DNA from: Ophiobolus disseminans
Taxonomy: Eukaryota > Ascomycota > Dothideomycetes > Pleosporales > Phaeosphaeriaceae
Reading direction: 5' to 3'
NCBI GenBank assembly: GCA_010093685.1
Contig: MU006218.1
Span: 283,766 to 347,765 of the forward strand
DNA: 64,000 nt
Every line of letters starts with the position of its first letter. Positions within the stretch are counted from its first letter, which is position 1. Shown here piece by piece: positions 34,864 through 45,654 of the stretch. The position numbers and the translations under genes were made by a program. Below the pieces are notes generated by a model. That model was given only the letters and a program-made list of their open reading frames with translations, ran no database searches and was not told the origin of the DNA.

Positions 34864-35818
34864 ATTCGACAGATAGACGTAGGTACCTACCTGGTGAGCG
34901 CCGTCTATATGAATCGGCTGGCGGCCTGGAGTCCTCCCGGGTGGCACTACGAAGCATCAGCATTGTGGACATGAAGCATGGAACCAGGGAACATACGTGT
35001 ATGAATCCATTGTTGGCGGCTTGAAAAGGCTCGCGGCGGTATATGGGAGAAACGTGTCGAGTACTCAATAGGCCGAGGCCAGCGCAGCTTAGTGAGTTAA
35101 GGGATGCGCAGTGAGTCGCGCATCAGTACAACGCACTGAACTGCTTGCTTGGGGAGATGCGCAATCTTATGTGGAGATGGAGTGTAGTGAAAGAGACAAT
35201 TGCTGTTTGCCATGATGGCCTCGCGTTAGAGAGCAGGACGAATAAGTGACAAGACGTCATGAGCGAATTTAATGGGGATGAAGGTGAAGAAGGTTATAGC
35301 AAGAAGATGGCAGCATCCTATGCGATTGACCGCATGGGAGACGCGCCGGGAGAAGAGAAGCGTGGGGAGGCATGGTAGCTGGAGGGAGGCAGTGTATGCG
35401 CTGGGAACGCGAACAAAGCTTGGGAGCTCTGATACAGCTCTGCAGACAAGAAGGGGGGAGAAATACCAACAAGGGGCAGCGAAAGTGAGAGAAGGCGGCT
35501 GCACTCACGATGTGCTGAAATGGTAGCTGGCAGAGATGCGCAGCGCTGTGAGAGAGATGGTCAAGGGGAGGGTGAGGTCTGCCGCGGCGGCTGGAGACCA
35601 CCGAGTGACGCTTGAAACCGGCCTAGTGCTGATTGGGTCGAGGCTGCAACGGAAGACGGACAACGGCAAGTGGGTCTACGCGTTGCACTCGTGATGGGCC
35701 GAGGCATGATTGGGCCCTACGCGAGACGGGTTTTCCCCACGCAAACCTCCGTCCATTGGCTTCGAGGACAAACTTCAAGACATCTCGCGCAGGTACCCGA
35801 CTATTTGACACCTTCACC
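34864..35818. other. Intergenic between divergent genes
   Basis: 955 bp, probably two promoters. Open frames here (for example 35269-35601 minus) show no recognisable family. Confidence 0.5.
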
Positions 35819-36537
35819 ATGACAGCATACATCCCCTCCCTGACCCTACCGACCTTTTTGTTTGCGAACCCAGCCGCAGCCATCCTCCTGCCGGTAGCCT
35901 GTGGCACAGCTGTCGGCTTCTCCATCAGTCGTATGACATGCGTCCCTTCTTCATGACGCTTACTAACCCTCGGCAGCCAGCGACACGCAACAGCAGTATC
36001 GCACTCTTAAGCAGTCCGTAATACCTGTGTACGAATTGCATATGAGACATAGACTGACTTCGTACATCGATTTCTAGACCTCCTCTCCATCCACCTGGCT
36101 ACGTTTTCGGCCCAGTATGGACCGCACTGTATGCCACCATGGGCTATACTGCCTATCGTGCCTGGACGACGGGTGCAACCTCGGCTAACCCTGTCACCGT
36201 TGCCCTCGCCAAGCAAGGCGCAACCCTCTACACCATCCAGCTCGTGTTGAACCTTATCTGGACCCCACTGTACTTCTCTCTGGGAAAGCCCGTTGCTGCT
36301 ACAGTTGACATTCTCGCCCTTGGCGGTACCGTCGGCTACCTTGCTTACATTTGGGGCCAAGTCGATCCGGTCTGTGGATGGCTCCTGGCTCCATACCTCG
36401 CATGGCTCAGCTTTGCTACTTATCTATGTGTCAGTGCTCCTAAACAGTAGATTGATGGACATGATATTGACTAACCGTAGGTCGGAAGCGGCCATCTGAA
36501 CCACTGGGACTTCAGAACAGCCCTCAAGAAAGAATAA
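35819..36537 (+). CDS. tspO: TspO/MBR family membrane protein
   Basis: A small five-helix membrane protein of the translocator/peripheral benzodiazepine receptor family, which binds tetrapyrroles and sterols in other organisms. Exons 35819-35930, 35977-36013, 36078-36429 and 36481-36537 give 185 residues. Seen: the signature LKQPPLHPPGYVFGPVWTALYATMGYTAYRAW, LNLIWTPLYFSLGKP in the third to fourth helix, and an aromatic WLLAPYLAWLSFATYL near the end. The second and third introns use weaker donors (GTCCGT, GTCAGT), chosen because they restore the family text and frame. Length is typical. Fungal function is not settled. Confidence 0.9.
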
Positions 36538-36589
36538 GCGCCACTAGTAAGGCAGGGGGTTGCATTATTCGCTAGGCGAGCTACCGCGC

Positions 36590-38152
36590 TCATACTTGCG
36601 CTCCTTTTGGTACTAGCTTTCTATGAGCCTTCGACGATCTCAGTCGCTGGCCCGCATACATCAACACAATCGACATAGGAAGGGTTAAAAGACCCACCAA
36701 TGCCAATACGCTGAATCCCCACCCCCAATTGATCTTCCCAACTAGTGACGGCCCCGCCAGTGGTAGACAGGCAGCTCCAGCATTGCGGAGGAGAACAGTC
36801 CCAGCTGTTGCTGATGCAGAATAGATCCCAAAAGCGTCCACTAGATACGTCCAGGCCGAGATAGCGATGGACACGTACCCAAATCCAACGAGACCAGTGA
36901 ATATGATGGGAGCGATCCAATGGAGTCGATATTGAACTGCCCATCCAAACGTCATGATGCCGAGGGGCACGAGGAGGCTACCGAGAATCATGGGAGGAAG
37001 ACGGCACTCGGAAGACGCGTTGCCTAAGCGTGTTTTGTGGATGAGATACCAATCGACGAAGTGCCCCACGCTCAGGGTGCTGAGTATCATCCCGGTTCCT
37101 GATGATGGTTAGAAACTTTAGACGAAGCAGTCTTGCCTCTACATACCAACGCCCCAATAGGTCAAGCCGATAGTGCTCTTGCTGAAGCCATACATGTCTT
37201 CGTAGACTTCCGGGAGTGACGTAATTATCACATAGACGAGGCTCATGCCAACTCCGCTGATGATTCCGACCAGCATCACGACTGGGGAGCAGACGAGTAG
37301 CTTCAGCGGTCGCAGCAAGGTTTTGCGAATGACGGCCAATGGCGCCACATCGCCTTCGTCGTGCTCATAAGTGGATCTCAGTCGCTCATTCCCAGTCTTC
37401 TTCCTCAGATTTCTAGCCTTTACCTGCAAAATCCTCACCCTGTACGTCTCCCGGAACGTCCCGAAAAAGAGCAGTTGTAACGGCCCAGCAATGATCGCAA
37501 CGATCCAAAACGTCCAGCGCCAACCCATCGCCTGAGATATAACTCCCCCGATCGACGGACCCAGCACAGGCGCGATGAATGGAATCATGCCCATGATACT
37601 CAACGCTTTCCCGCGATGCTCTTCCCGAAACATGTCCCCGACAATACATGGGTTGACCACCGTGCTCGCCACCGAGAGCCCGAGGAAGAAGCGCATCGCA
37701 ATCAGCATGCTCATACTAGTGCTTCTCGCGGCCACGATGCTGAAGACGATGAACAGCACGTTGAAAGTGTGGTACACGGGCAGTCGGCCATATGTTTCGG
37801 ACAGAGGTGCCACCACGAGCGGGCCCACGACTTCGCCTAGTTCCCATATCGATACGAGGAGCGTCGAGGAGAGTTTATCGGTCGAGTTGAATTCGGCTAG
37901 GATATCTGATGTGGCGGGAGCGCACAGTAATATGGCGAGGTTCCTGTCCGCAATCATTAGACAGGACACGCAGGTGAGAGAGGGCACTTACACGATTAGA
38001 CTCAAGACTGAGATTAAGATGACCATACTCCATTTGTAGCGCGACGACCAGTTGAGAGGATCTTCTGTGTCGTGTGGACCATCGAAATCGACAATATCGG
38101 CAGGGTTGTCTGCATGGTGGCGTTCGATGGTGGCGTCGACTTGGAGATCCAT
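36590..38152 (-). CDS. MFS transporter, DHA1 (drug:H+ antiporter-1) type
   Basis: 488 residues from exons 37992-38152, 37147-37943 and 36590-37098, with introns of 48 bp each. Typical DHA1 layout: a hydrophilic start ending in DTEDPLNWSSRYKW; APATSDILAEFNSTDKL; the motif VGPLVVAPLSETYGRLPVYH; RFFLGLSVASTVVNPCIVGDMF; and GWRWTFWIVAIIAGPLQLLFFGTFRETY. A central loop with KARNLRKKTGNERL precedes the second six helices, which include YLVDAFGIYSASATAGTVLLRN. Family members export drugs, polyamines or secondary metabolites; the substrate here is unknown. The start ATG 38152 was chosen because the frame upstream has no ATG. Convergent with the TspO gene, 52 bp apart. Confidence 0.9.
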
Positions 38153-38555
38153 ATCATATATCGGGATGTTGTGCCTCAAGAGTTCCAAAACGGTCAACAG
38201 CTAAAGTGATGCAACAACTAGAAGGTTTTCACCGCAGAATCACCAGTCGCTCGAGCGTTCACGAGCGCGAATATAGACAGGCTCCCACATACCACCTAAG
38301 CGGAGCTTGTCAAACCTTACCACTGAGAGTCTGCCTTCCGTCATCGCGAACGGCGAGGTCACGTCCGTGAGAACGATACCTTTTCCGCAACCTGAGACCG
38401 AGACTTGCTCGTCATTGACTGTACATCCAAGAAGGCGTTGCATCGCCGCTGAGGCACAGTCGATCTCACTTGTCAGCAGATAACGGTCGCGCAGCCCTAG
38501 CGTATAAACTTATACGAACTTCCACCTATCAGCAGCGGTTTGAGTTACCATAGCC
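38153..38555. other. Intergenic between divergent genes
   Basis: About 400 bp. A 67-codon minus-strand frame (38240-38443) is not supported by any motif. Confidence 0.5.
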
Positions 38556-38989
38556 ATGGACTTGGACGACTGTCGATATGTTTCACTGGCCAACAGCGTT
38601 CTTGGGTGGCTAAGTGTTGACACCGAAGGATCATGTAGGTTTCGGTCTCCGATGACTGCCTCGCAAAGGCTGGGTTGTATACGATGATGAGCTAACTACT
38701 GACATATTTTGCCTATAAACAAGCACTCTCGTTGTGCCTGCCTCGAGCGTCCGCTGCCCGCATGATCAAGGATATGTTCCGACTCGATGGCACCGTGTTT
38801 AAAATTGGACAAAGCTCTCCATACGAACTACTGCCGTCATTCGCAATAACCATCGGAGCCAAGTGCCGCTTTTCGCCCGGTGGAAGCAGCATACTGTCAG
38901 ATCTTACTGTTCGATCACGAAATTGGGCAGCGGGACATAACGTTTCGCTACCCATTGTCCGAATTCGTTCTCATGCTGTGATTAAGTAG
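38556..38989 (+). CDS. Hypothetical small protein (114 residues)
   Basis: A two-exon model, 38556-38634 and 38724-38989, keeps frame across an 89-bp intron with a GTAGGT donor, CTAAC branch text and AAG acceptor. The protein would start MDLDDCRYVSLANSVLGWLS and contain FRLDGTVFKIGQSSPYELLPSFAI. I recognise no domain. It has no clear signal peptide. The opposite strand is also partly open, so coding status is uncertain. It lies at the left side of the rhodopsin/RiPP-like block. Confidence 0.3.
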
Positions 38990-39106
38990 CGTACCAGTAG
39001 GTAGGCCTGAATTCTCAGCCGACAGCTTCATCCGTCGTCGTATTGGTTACTTCGTACTACCGAATATATACGGACAAGTTCACGATGCCAAGAGCCCGGT
39101 CCGACC

Positions 39107-40554
39107 TCATATCATGTTTTCCGCCCTTTGCACAGTTTTCGACACACAGATTCCATTGGCGTGTCTGTTGTTATGCCTCGACTGGTCTTCTACGCTCTGC
39201 TTCTCTACTCTCGTATTTATCGTCGCGTGGGGTGCATCGGCAGGCACAAGCTCGATTTCGGAAACACTGAAGTTCATGGTACTGGGTTGCTGCGACTTCG
39301 AGTGGACAGTTCGCCAACTCCAGAGGCTTTCTTTCGACTGCTGATTGTTCGTCCTGATGTACCTCACTGAAAAGCGCTTGAGAAGGACGTAGATGGCTGG
39401 CATACAGGCGGCGATGAGACCGAGTCCGCACTCGAAGACTGTCCAATACAGTCCTGCTGTTACCGTTACTGTAATGATTATCAGTACCAGGCTTGGCAAA
39501 TTGTACTTGGTATCCTTACAATTGTTTGTTCCCGAGCTCTTGTATGCCTTCTTCAACACCTGTACCGCGTTCACGAAAATCACCATCCGGGTGATCGATG
39601 CCGCCAGTGTCCTGGGGAGAGTCAGCCAAGCCACCACCTCTACCAGGCATATACATACAGAGCTCCTACGGCGAAAATTGCGAGAAGGCCGAACTTGCGT
39701 GTGGTAGACATTTGAAGTCTGAAGATCTGCCGGCAAGTCAGTTCATCATCTCACCTAGACGATCGAGACGTACCAAAGGCATAGGTATGAAGAATATCAC
39801 AGCATCCAGCATAAAGTCGGTGATAGCGATCCAGTAGTTCTCAGGTAGGATGATACTGCAGTGCGTCTTGAAAGCTATCGGCGTCCCCCAAAACGAGGAG
39901 AAGTGCGTCCCGCAAACGAACAGGAAGGCGAAGAAAAAGGCCACACCCCAGATGATGCACAGGGCGATGACAGTCCAGATGATCCAATTGAGGATAACAG
40001 TCGATCGAGTGCAGAAGATGCGCTTGTAGAAGAAGAGGAAGCTCAGTTTCACGGACGTCAAGGCTGGAAATTGAAACAGCTCTAACGCAAACTCGAGCTA
40101 CACGAGTTTGTAAGATCTTGGCTATCGACAGATGCGTTGAAGGACATACCTTTCTGTTGATGATGATCTCCGGATGAGTAAAGGTAGTCGGGTCTTGCCC
40201 GGGTCCAGGTCTGGGTGATGGGTAGCCGAAGCCTCGTTTATATACGCCTTCGCAACACAAATGTAAGCTTGCAGCCTTACAGAAGTTACGAAACAAGCAT
40301 ACCGATCACGATGCAAATCGCCATTCCAGTCATGAAAAGCTACACCTCTGTCAACATCTTCATAGCACATTACATGCAGATGGTGAGCTTACCCATGCCG
40401 GAAGAGTGAGCCAGTCATCTACTTCAAGCTTCACTCGTTGAATGCGTCTACAGTAAAAGCGCAACGCCACCACTCCGCCAGCCACGATAGGAAACACAAT
40501 CCCACACGCAATCACATTGGCCGGCGAAGGAGGAACGACAGGAACAGCTGACAT
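39107..40554 (-). CDS. Fungal rhodopsin-domain integral membrane protein (PTH11-like)
   Basis: 397 residues from six exons: 40393-40554, 40303-40339, 40150-40247, 39774-40097, 39659-39726, 39107-39611. It has seven membrane segments of the fungal rhodopsin-like (formerly DUF3433/PTH11-related) type. Seen: IACGIVFPIVAGGVVALRFYCRRI, then KLEVDDWLTLPAW; the extracellular GVYKRGFGYPSP; the conserved HPEIIINRKLEFALELFQFPALTSVKLSFLFFYKRIF; FAFLFVCGTHFSSFWG; CSIILPENYWIAITDFMLDAVIFFIPMPL; and FECGLGLIAACMPAIYVLL. A cytoplasmic tail of about 90 residues follows. Such proteins are putative receptors; the ligand is unknown. One of the more intron-rich genes here, next to the putative RiPP cluster. Confidence 0.85.
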
Positions 40555-41227
40555 CGCCCAGAATGCCGTCAGAAAACGGCGTGAAGAACAAAAAGTGTAG
40601 GCTCTCCGACTAGATGACGAAGAACTAAGACTAAAGTAAGATTAGAACATCGCGCGAGGCAGTCTGTATGTCGTACACATTCACACATTGGCCACCCAGC
40701 ACCGGCTCTACAAATCTGACATTTGCGCATGTATCTGCCTCCGCAACCAGAAGGTCGCACCGCGTCGTCGGTGTTGGTTCAGGACCACCCTTTGTCAATC
40801 CCCAGCAGCCGGCTCCACTCACATGGCATATTACGCCCTTGACAGCGATTGCCAAACGTAGCCAATGCTCCCCAGGTCAAGTACTTTCACGGCTTACGCC
40901 AAGGCTGACGGCGTCGCTTTTACCCGACCAATGCATTGCGCGATGGCGCTCGGGTGGGGAGGATCATCCGTTCGGCACGAGGGATACGCGGCTGCTGTAC
41001 AAGGGTGTTGGGAGGGATGTGGGCTCAACGTGTGCGGAATTGGATGAGAGAAATGGTAACGGAGCGAGTAGTGCCGATGCATTGCGATTGCGTCTTTCAA
41101 CTTGGTTATATTGATATTTCTGGGTAGTGCATTGTGTGTATTCATAGTCCTCCCATTCCAGCGCTGCGGTTTTGACGACGGGTGGCGCTTGCTTGATGGT
41201 CAGGGTATTTGCGACCGCGCGGTCTGG
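40555..41227. other. Intergenic, no gene recognised
   Basis: 670 bp. Open frames occur on both strands (for example 40668-41114 plus, and a Cys-containing one at 40631-40855 minus), but I cannot support either as a gene. Confidence 0.45.
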
Positions 41228-41647
41228 CTAATGCTTGAACGAGCGTCCTTGGAGCACGGCAGGATCATTTAGTTCCTCTCGGCGGCCCTGGAGGACGGCT
41301 GGATCGGCTAACTCGTCGCGACCTTGCAAGACTGCAGGGTCATCCAACTCATTTCTGCCCTGTAGGACCGCTGGATCAACTATCTCGTTGCGTCCTTGGA
41401 GAACGGCCGGATCAACCAACTCCTCTCTCCCCTGTAAGACAGCCGGATCAACCAGTTCCTCTCTTCCCTGCAGGACAGCTGGATCAACCAGTTCCTCTCT
41501 TCCCTGTAAGACAGCCGGGTAAGCTATTTTGTTGCGTCCTTGGAGTACCGCCGGATCGATCAGTTCGATTGTTGACCTTGGAGTTGGTGCGCTATTGCCC
41601 ACAGAGCTGAGCAGCAGCATGGTAAGGCTGATGATGATGGACTTCAT
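41228..41647 (-). CDS. Secreted tandem-repeat protein, putative RiPP precursor
   Basis: 139 residues, intronless. The ATG at 41647 starts a clear signal peptide (MKSIIISLTMLLLSSVGNSA, cleavage likely before PTPR). The frame upstream has no ATG. Residues 31-135 are nine tandem units: PAVLQGR is invariant, each unit but one begins with Asp, and the four-residue spacer varies (NKIA, EELV three times, NEIV, NELD, DELA, REELN). The protein ends SFKH. A signal peptide with many near-identical short units is the layout of fungal dikaritin precursors such as those of ustiloxin and phomopsin. The UstYa-like gene 0.76 kb away, divergent, supports this. Unlike those, there is no dibasic KR/RR between most units; only single Arg residues occur. 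The alternative is a structural or effector-type repeat protein. Confidence 0.75.
   Translation of the reverse strand: MKSIIISLTMLLLSSVGNSAPTPRSTIELIDPAVLQGRNKIAYPAVLQGREELVDPAVLQGREELVDPAVLQGREELVDPAVLQGRNEIVDPAVLQGRNELDDPAVLQGRDELADPAVLQGRREELNDPAVLQGRSFKH
41243..41557 (-). repeat. Nine tandem 36-bp coding repeats
   Basis: A 315-bp array with a 36-bp period (one unit is 39 bp, the last is cut to 24 bp). Neighbouring units differ at synonymous sites, for example GTC TTA CAG against GTC CTG CAG, while the peptide PAVLQGR stays fixed. This suggests protein-level constraint rather than a very recent copy-number burst. Confidence 0.9.
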
Positions 41648-42403
41648 GATGGTTTGGAAAATCTGATAATGTAAGTAGCTGGCTGTAGTCACATGCTCAC
41701 TTTCCAGACATACGTGAATGAGATTGGGGTACTTGTTCGCTAAGAGCGTAAGAGGAGTGGTCTGGTCCTCAACTCCTCAAGTGAACTAACGTCTATATAC
41801 TCCTTCTGGCTGGGTCTTGTTGACCGGTCAGCATCATGAACAAGCTGTGTTCCAAATGCCCAAACAAGAAGATCCTCCACGATGTCACATGAGAGACATC
41901 TCATGCAGCATCCCATTTTTGCCGTACGAATAGCGAAACTCTCCTGTGAGTATTAGAGCACGATGAGTGGTCAGTCTTTCCAGGATCTCCGCTCCGTTTT
42001 GAAGATCTAATATGTACTTCCAGTACGTCGGTACAATTCAATCTATTATGTCTTGCATTCGAATTGGAAGCGCTCGGAGAGGCAGCAGATTGACGAGAAG
42101 AGGATGCGGAACGTCAGCCTAGGATTGCATATGGGCTATCAGTCATTATCGTGCTCTAGTCATTGGTAGGCACAAAGGGGACCTGAGTTATCGGTCAACT
42201 GATAGCGTGATGAATCGACTACGATCCCAGAATTCTAGGCCCGTCGGTCGATGGGGGAGGATCGTATCGTAGAACCAAGTTCCACCCAAGCAAAGAACGT
42301 CCTAGGTCCACTCGCAAAATTTCTCCGATTGTACAAGTTACGCATCACAGACTTTACTTATTCGTTTCCCAGACCCTCTTCACGTCGAAATCCTAGTCCC
42401 ACG
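41648..42403. other. Shared 5' region of repeat protein and UstYa-like gene
   Basis: 756 bp between divergent starts. No coding is supported. It would hold the promoters of both genes and so allow joint control. Confidence 0.5.
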
Positions 42404-43381
42404 ATGAGCGGCCAAGGTGTCGAGGAAAAATTACTATATTCTGAGAGGCGTAGCTACAGTGATGATGATTCGGAGTCGTACAGCACGAATGAGCGAATAA
42501 CTTCAGCTCATCGTATGAGCTACGACATTACTAGAATCTCCATATGCGCTCTCTCAGTGTCCTTCATCTTGAACTGTGTGCTTCTTGCAGCATACTTATC
42601 GGCGAAGTCCCAAATCTACCTTTGCCCTTCAGAATACAGTAAGCTACTCGACTCCACAAGTTGCGCGCTTAAGAAAGCTGACAATGCCTAGGTGGATTGG
42701 GACTGACCACAAAGGCGACATACTGGCAATCTACCGCCTACACAGATCCGAACCGTACGGTCTCCGATGCGGCCTGGGAGGCGATTGACACATCACCGAA
42801 CACGATCAGCCTCGACAAAGACTACACCAGAAAGCATGATCTCTCTGACTCGATTCCTTTTCCATGGGACCAGTCGAAGGGGCTGTATATTGTGAAAGCT
42901 TTCCATCAAATTCACTGCCTCGTACGTGACCAGCCTCTTCACATACATTCAGAAGTACTGATGCCTGCAGAAAAACATCCGGCACGCCTACAACGAAGCA
43001 TTAGTTTCCCATCCCGGTCAGCACCAACTCATCGCCGCAGAGCATATATACCACTGCCTCGATATCCTTCGGCAAGACATCATGTGCCGGCCTGACGACA
43101 CACCTATGCCAACGACGCAGGAGCGGCACAAGATCGGCGACGGACAAGAGCGGAAATGTAAAGATTGGGATGCGCTAATCGCGTGGACGCAGCAGCCCAA
43201 GCGCGAGGCGTGCTTCAAGATGATGAACGACTATCGGCGCATGCATACGTTGGAGCAATTTGCGTTTTGTCGCGAGGATAGTCAGCATAGGAGCACGATG
43301 GATTCGTATTTTGGTGAGCATGGACACAAGCCGCTGTACCTCGATGACGATAAGGAGGTGGAGAGCACAGACGAGTACTAG
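42404..43381 (+). CDS. UstYa-like (DUF3328) oxidase
   Basis: 291 residues from exons 42404-42638, 42692-42921 and 42971-43381; the introns are 53 and 49 bp. UstYa family proteins catalyse oxidative cyclisation in fungal RiPP and some other peptide pathways. Seen: a cytosolic Ser/Asp-rich start, one membrane segment (about 45-67, ISICALSVSFILNCVLLAAYL), and both diagnostic HxxHC motifs, HQIHC (about 150-154) and HIYHC (about 180-184, in HIYHCLDILRQDIMC). A C-terminal part with CKDWDALIAWTQ follows. Length fits the family. The ATG at 42404 is preferred; an in-frame ATG at 42251 would add 51 residues without homology. Divergent from the repeat protein, convergent with an MFS transporter. Its product is unknown. 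Confidence 0.9.
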
Positions 43382-43532
43382 CTTTGAGATCTAACGGCGA
43401 TATGAAGATTGGCTGCGAAGAAAAATAGCTATGGAGAGCGGTGGTCGCTCAGGCGCAACGAGTTTCATTCTTTCACCGTGCAAGACTCCCGCAGTTTCAA
43501 ACCCTCAAGCGCTGGCGCTGCGCTCACGTTCC

Positions 43533-45195
43533 TCACAGAATCATCTTCCTCTGTCCGTTTGTCCTCTTCTTGTTTTCCATCGTGCAGAAAATGTAGTAAA
43601 TAATTGTAGCCACAATCGACATGCTCAACAATCCAATGCCCAACGAATATCCAGTTTCATACTTGGGCTTGTCCTTAGCAGGGAACGCAAAGGTGGAAAT
43701 GAAACCTGCACAGTTACCAAACCCGATTTGCCACGCTGATCCAACGGCTCGATTCTTGTGTCCCTCGAGGTTCATGATGAACCAGCAGATTATGATTGGA
43801 ACTGCGCTGAACACGCCCATGGCGTACAAACAAAGCGCGCCATAGCGCGCATGGTTGTTGGCACCTTGGTACTTGAACAGAGTGATCACACCGGCTAAGG
43901 CGAGAAGTAGATTGAAAATGATGAAGGGAAATCGCCTTTTGGTCTTATCGGAAGCATACGCCATTGTCATCGATAAGCCAAAGGCAGCAGCCCAAGGGGG
44001 GATAGAATGTAGCTGGGCTTGGATCGGCGTATACCCGTAGGTAGATACGATAGTCGGTATGAAGTATGCAAGGCCTGTCACCGAGTTAGAATAGATTACA
44101 CCACGAAATGCAACACGAGAAGACTCACTGTAGCCGGACATCGTAGGTCCGAAGTACATGAAGCCTGCTATTAGTGTTTTCGGATCTGTCAGACTTTCAA
44201 GGACGGCGCTGAAGTTGATCTTCTGCTCAAGATCTGATTTGCCCTGCTCAGCAGCCAGTCTCTGAACCACAAAAGCACGCTCAGTTGCGCTCAACCACTT
44301 AGCCTCCTCAGGGAAATCTGAGACAGCAAAGTACGCGACGATAGACAGGACGCAAGTTGCGATGCCTTCAAGAATGAAGATCCACCGCCAAGCGTGGTAG
44401 CCTCGTATGCCGTCCATGTGACCGATGCCTGTTGCCAGAAGGCCGCCAAACGCTCCGGCAAAGGTAGCAGCGCTGACGAAGAACGAGAAACGTCTTTGCG
44501 CTTCGTCGCGTTTGTACCACATGCTCATGAGGTAGAAGCCTATCATCGTTACCATCGGCACATGTTGTTGTGTTCCCGAACTTACATCCTGGGAAAACGC
44601 CTGCCTCCGCAAAGCCCATGAGAAACCGAGTCGTTATCAGACCCCCAAAGTTCTGAGCTGTTATGCGTTAGTATACCCATGTCCATCAGATAGAGGGGTG
44701 ACTTACTAAATCCTTGCATAGTCACGAGCAGACCAAAACAGAACATGCATGAAGACACTCCCCAGAGGTCAGTCCAAAACCCGCGAGCGTGGTACGGCTG
44801 ACTTACTGAAGATATGCGGTTTTACTCTTTTCATGATGATGTTTGCCGGGATTTCAAAGGCGATATACGAGACGAAGAAGACGGCCAGTGCGATGTTGTA
44901 TTGGTTGGTAGTGAGGTGCAAGTCCTTAGCCAGGGAGAATAGTTGCGCATTCCCAATGTTTACTCTGTGAAACGCCGTACATTCAGTATGTCATTTCCAG
45001 GCCCAAGACTGCTACGTACCGATCGATGAAGGCCATTAGATAGACAATACAGAGAATCGGTAGAATCCTCAAGTCAATCTTCAACACTAGCTTCCTTTCA
45101 TTGATAGCCAGGTGCTCAGCAGAAAGCTCATGGCTGCTTCCTTCGCTGACATGGTGATCACCCAGACCTTCTTTTTCGATAGCAAAGCGTTCCAT
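43533..45195 (-). CDS. MFS transporter, anion:cation symporter (Dal5/ACS) type
   Basis: 469 residues from six exons: 45020-45195, 44807-44964, 44707-44757, 44586-44657, 44129-44539, 43533-44074. Typical ACS text: ERKLVLKIDLRILPILCIVYLMAFIDRVNIGNA, YIAFEIPANIIMKRVKPHIF, GLITTRFLMGFAEAGVFPGCFYLMSMWYKRDE, WRWIFILEGIATCVLSIVAYF, and in the second half NRAVGSAWQIGFGNCAGFISTFAF. Fungal ACS members import allantoate, nicotinate, carboxylates and related anions. An export role for a peptide product would be unusual and is not claimed. The start ATG 45195 was chosen since the frame upstream has no ATG. Introns are 55, 49, 49, 46 and 54 bp. Confidence 0.9.
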
Positions 45196-45654
45196 GATGT
45201 CGGGTTTGTCCAAGGCTTATGACATGGGAGGTCGTTGAGTCCACGAGATGCGTTTTGGGAGGGCGAAATGTACGTGAAAAACGGAATCGCCTACGAGTCC
45301 GAACGATGTGCTTGGTGATTTAGCTAGGCTGGCCCCGGCCGAACCAGTGCGCTGGTGAACCCATGCGTCTTTAAAACCACGGACAACCACAACGCCTCTT
45401 TGCGGTTAAATCCAAATGCGTTTGCGTGCGCGTTGGTGCGTGCGAGTGGCATGCAGGTAACGTAAGATAAGCACTACGCCGCAACCTTAGACCCGCGGTT
45501 AGGCGAGGTGGTACAAGACTGCACGAGCTTGTCATCCTGGACATGACTTCGTTTGGCTATCCCACAACTAATAAAACCATCCGCACGAGCAAGGAGCCAA
45601 GTCTAGGGCGTGTCCGAAACACGAGTTGAGCTGCATCGATCCGAGCCGTTCACG
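45196..45654. other. Intergenic between divergent genes
   Basis: About 460 bp shared by the MFS transporter and the FAD-linked oxidase, so co-regulation is possible. No coding is supported. Confidence 0.55.

Noticed and set aside
36014..36077. GTAATA donor at 36018 for the second TspO intron
   Set aside because: It breaks the frame and the LKQPPL signature; the weaker GTCCGT donor at 36014 restores both.
42251..42403. Upstream ATG for the UstYa-like gene
   Set aside because: It would add 51 residues unlike the short Ser/charged leaders of the family; kept only as an alternative start.
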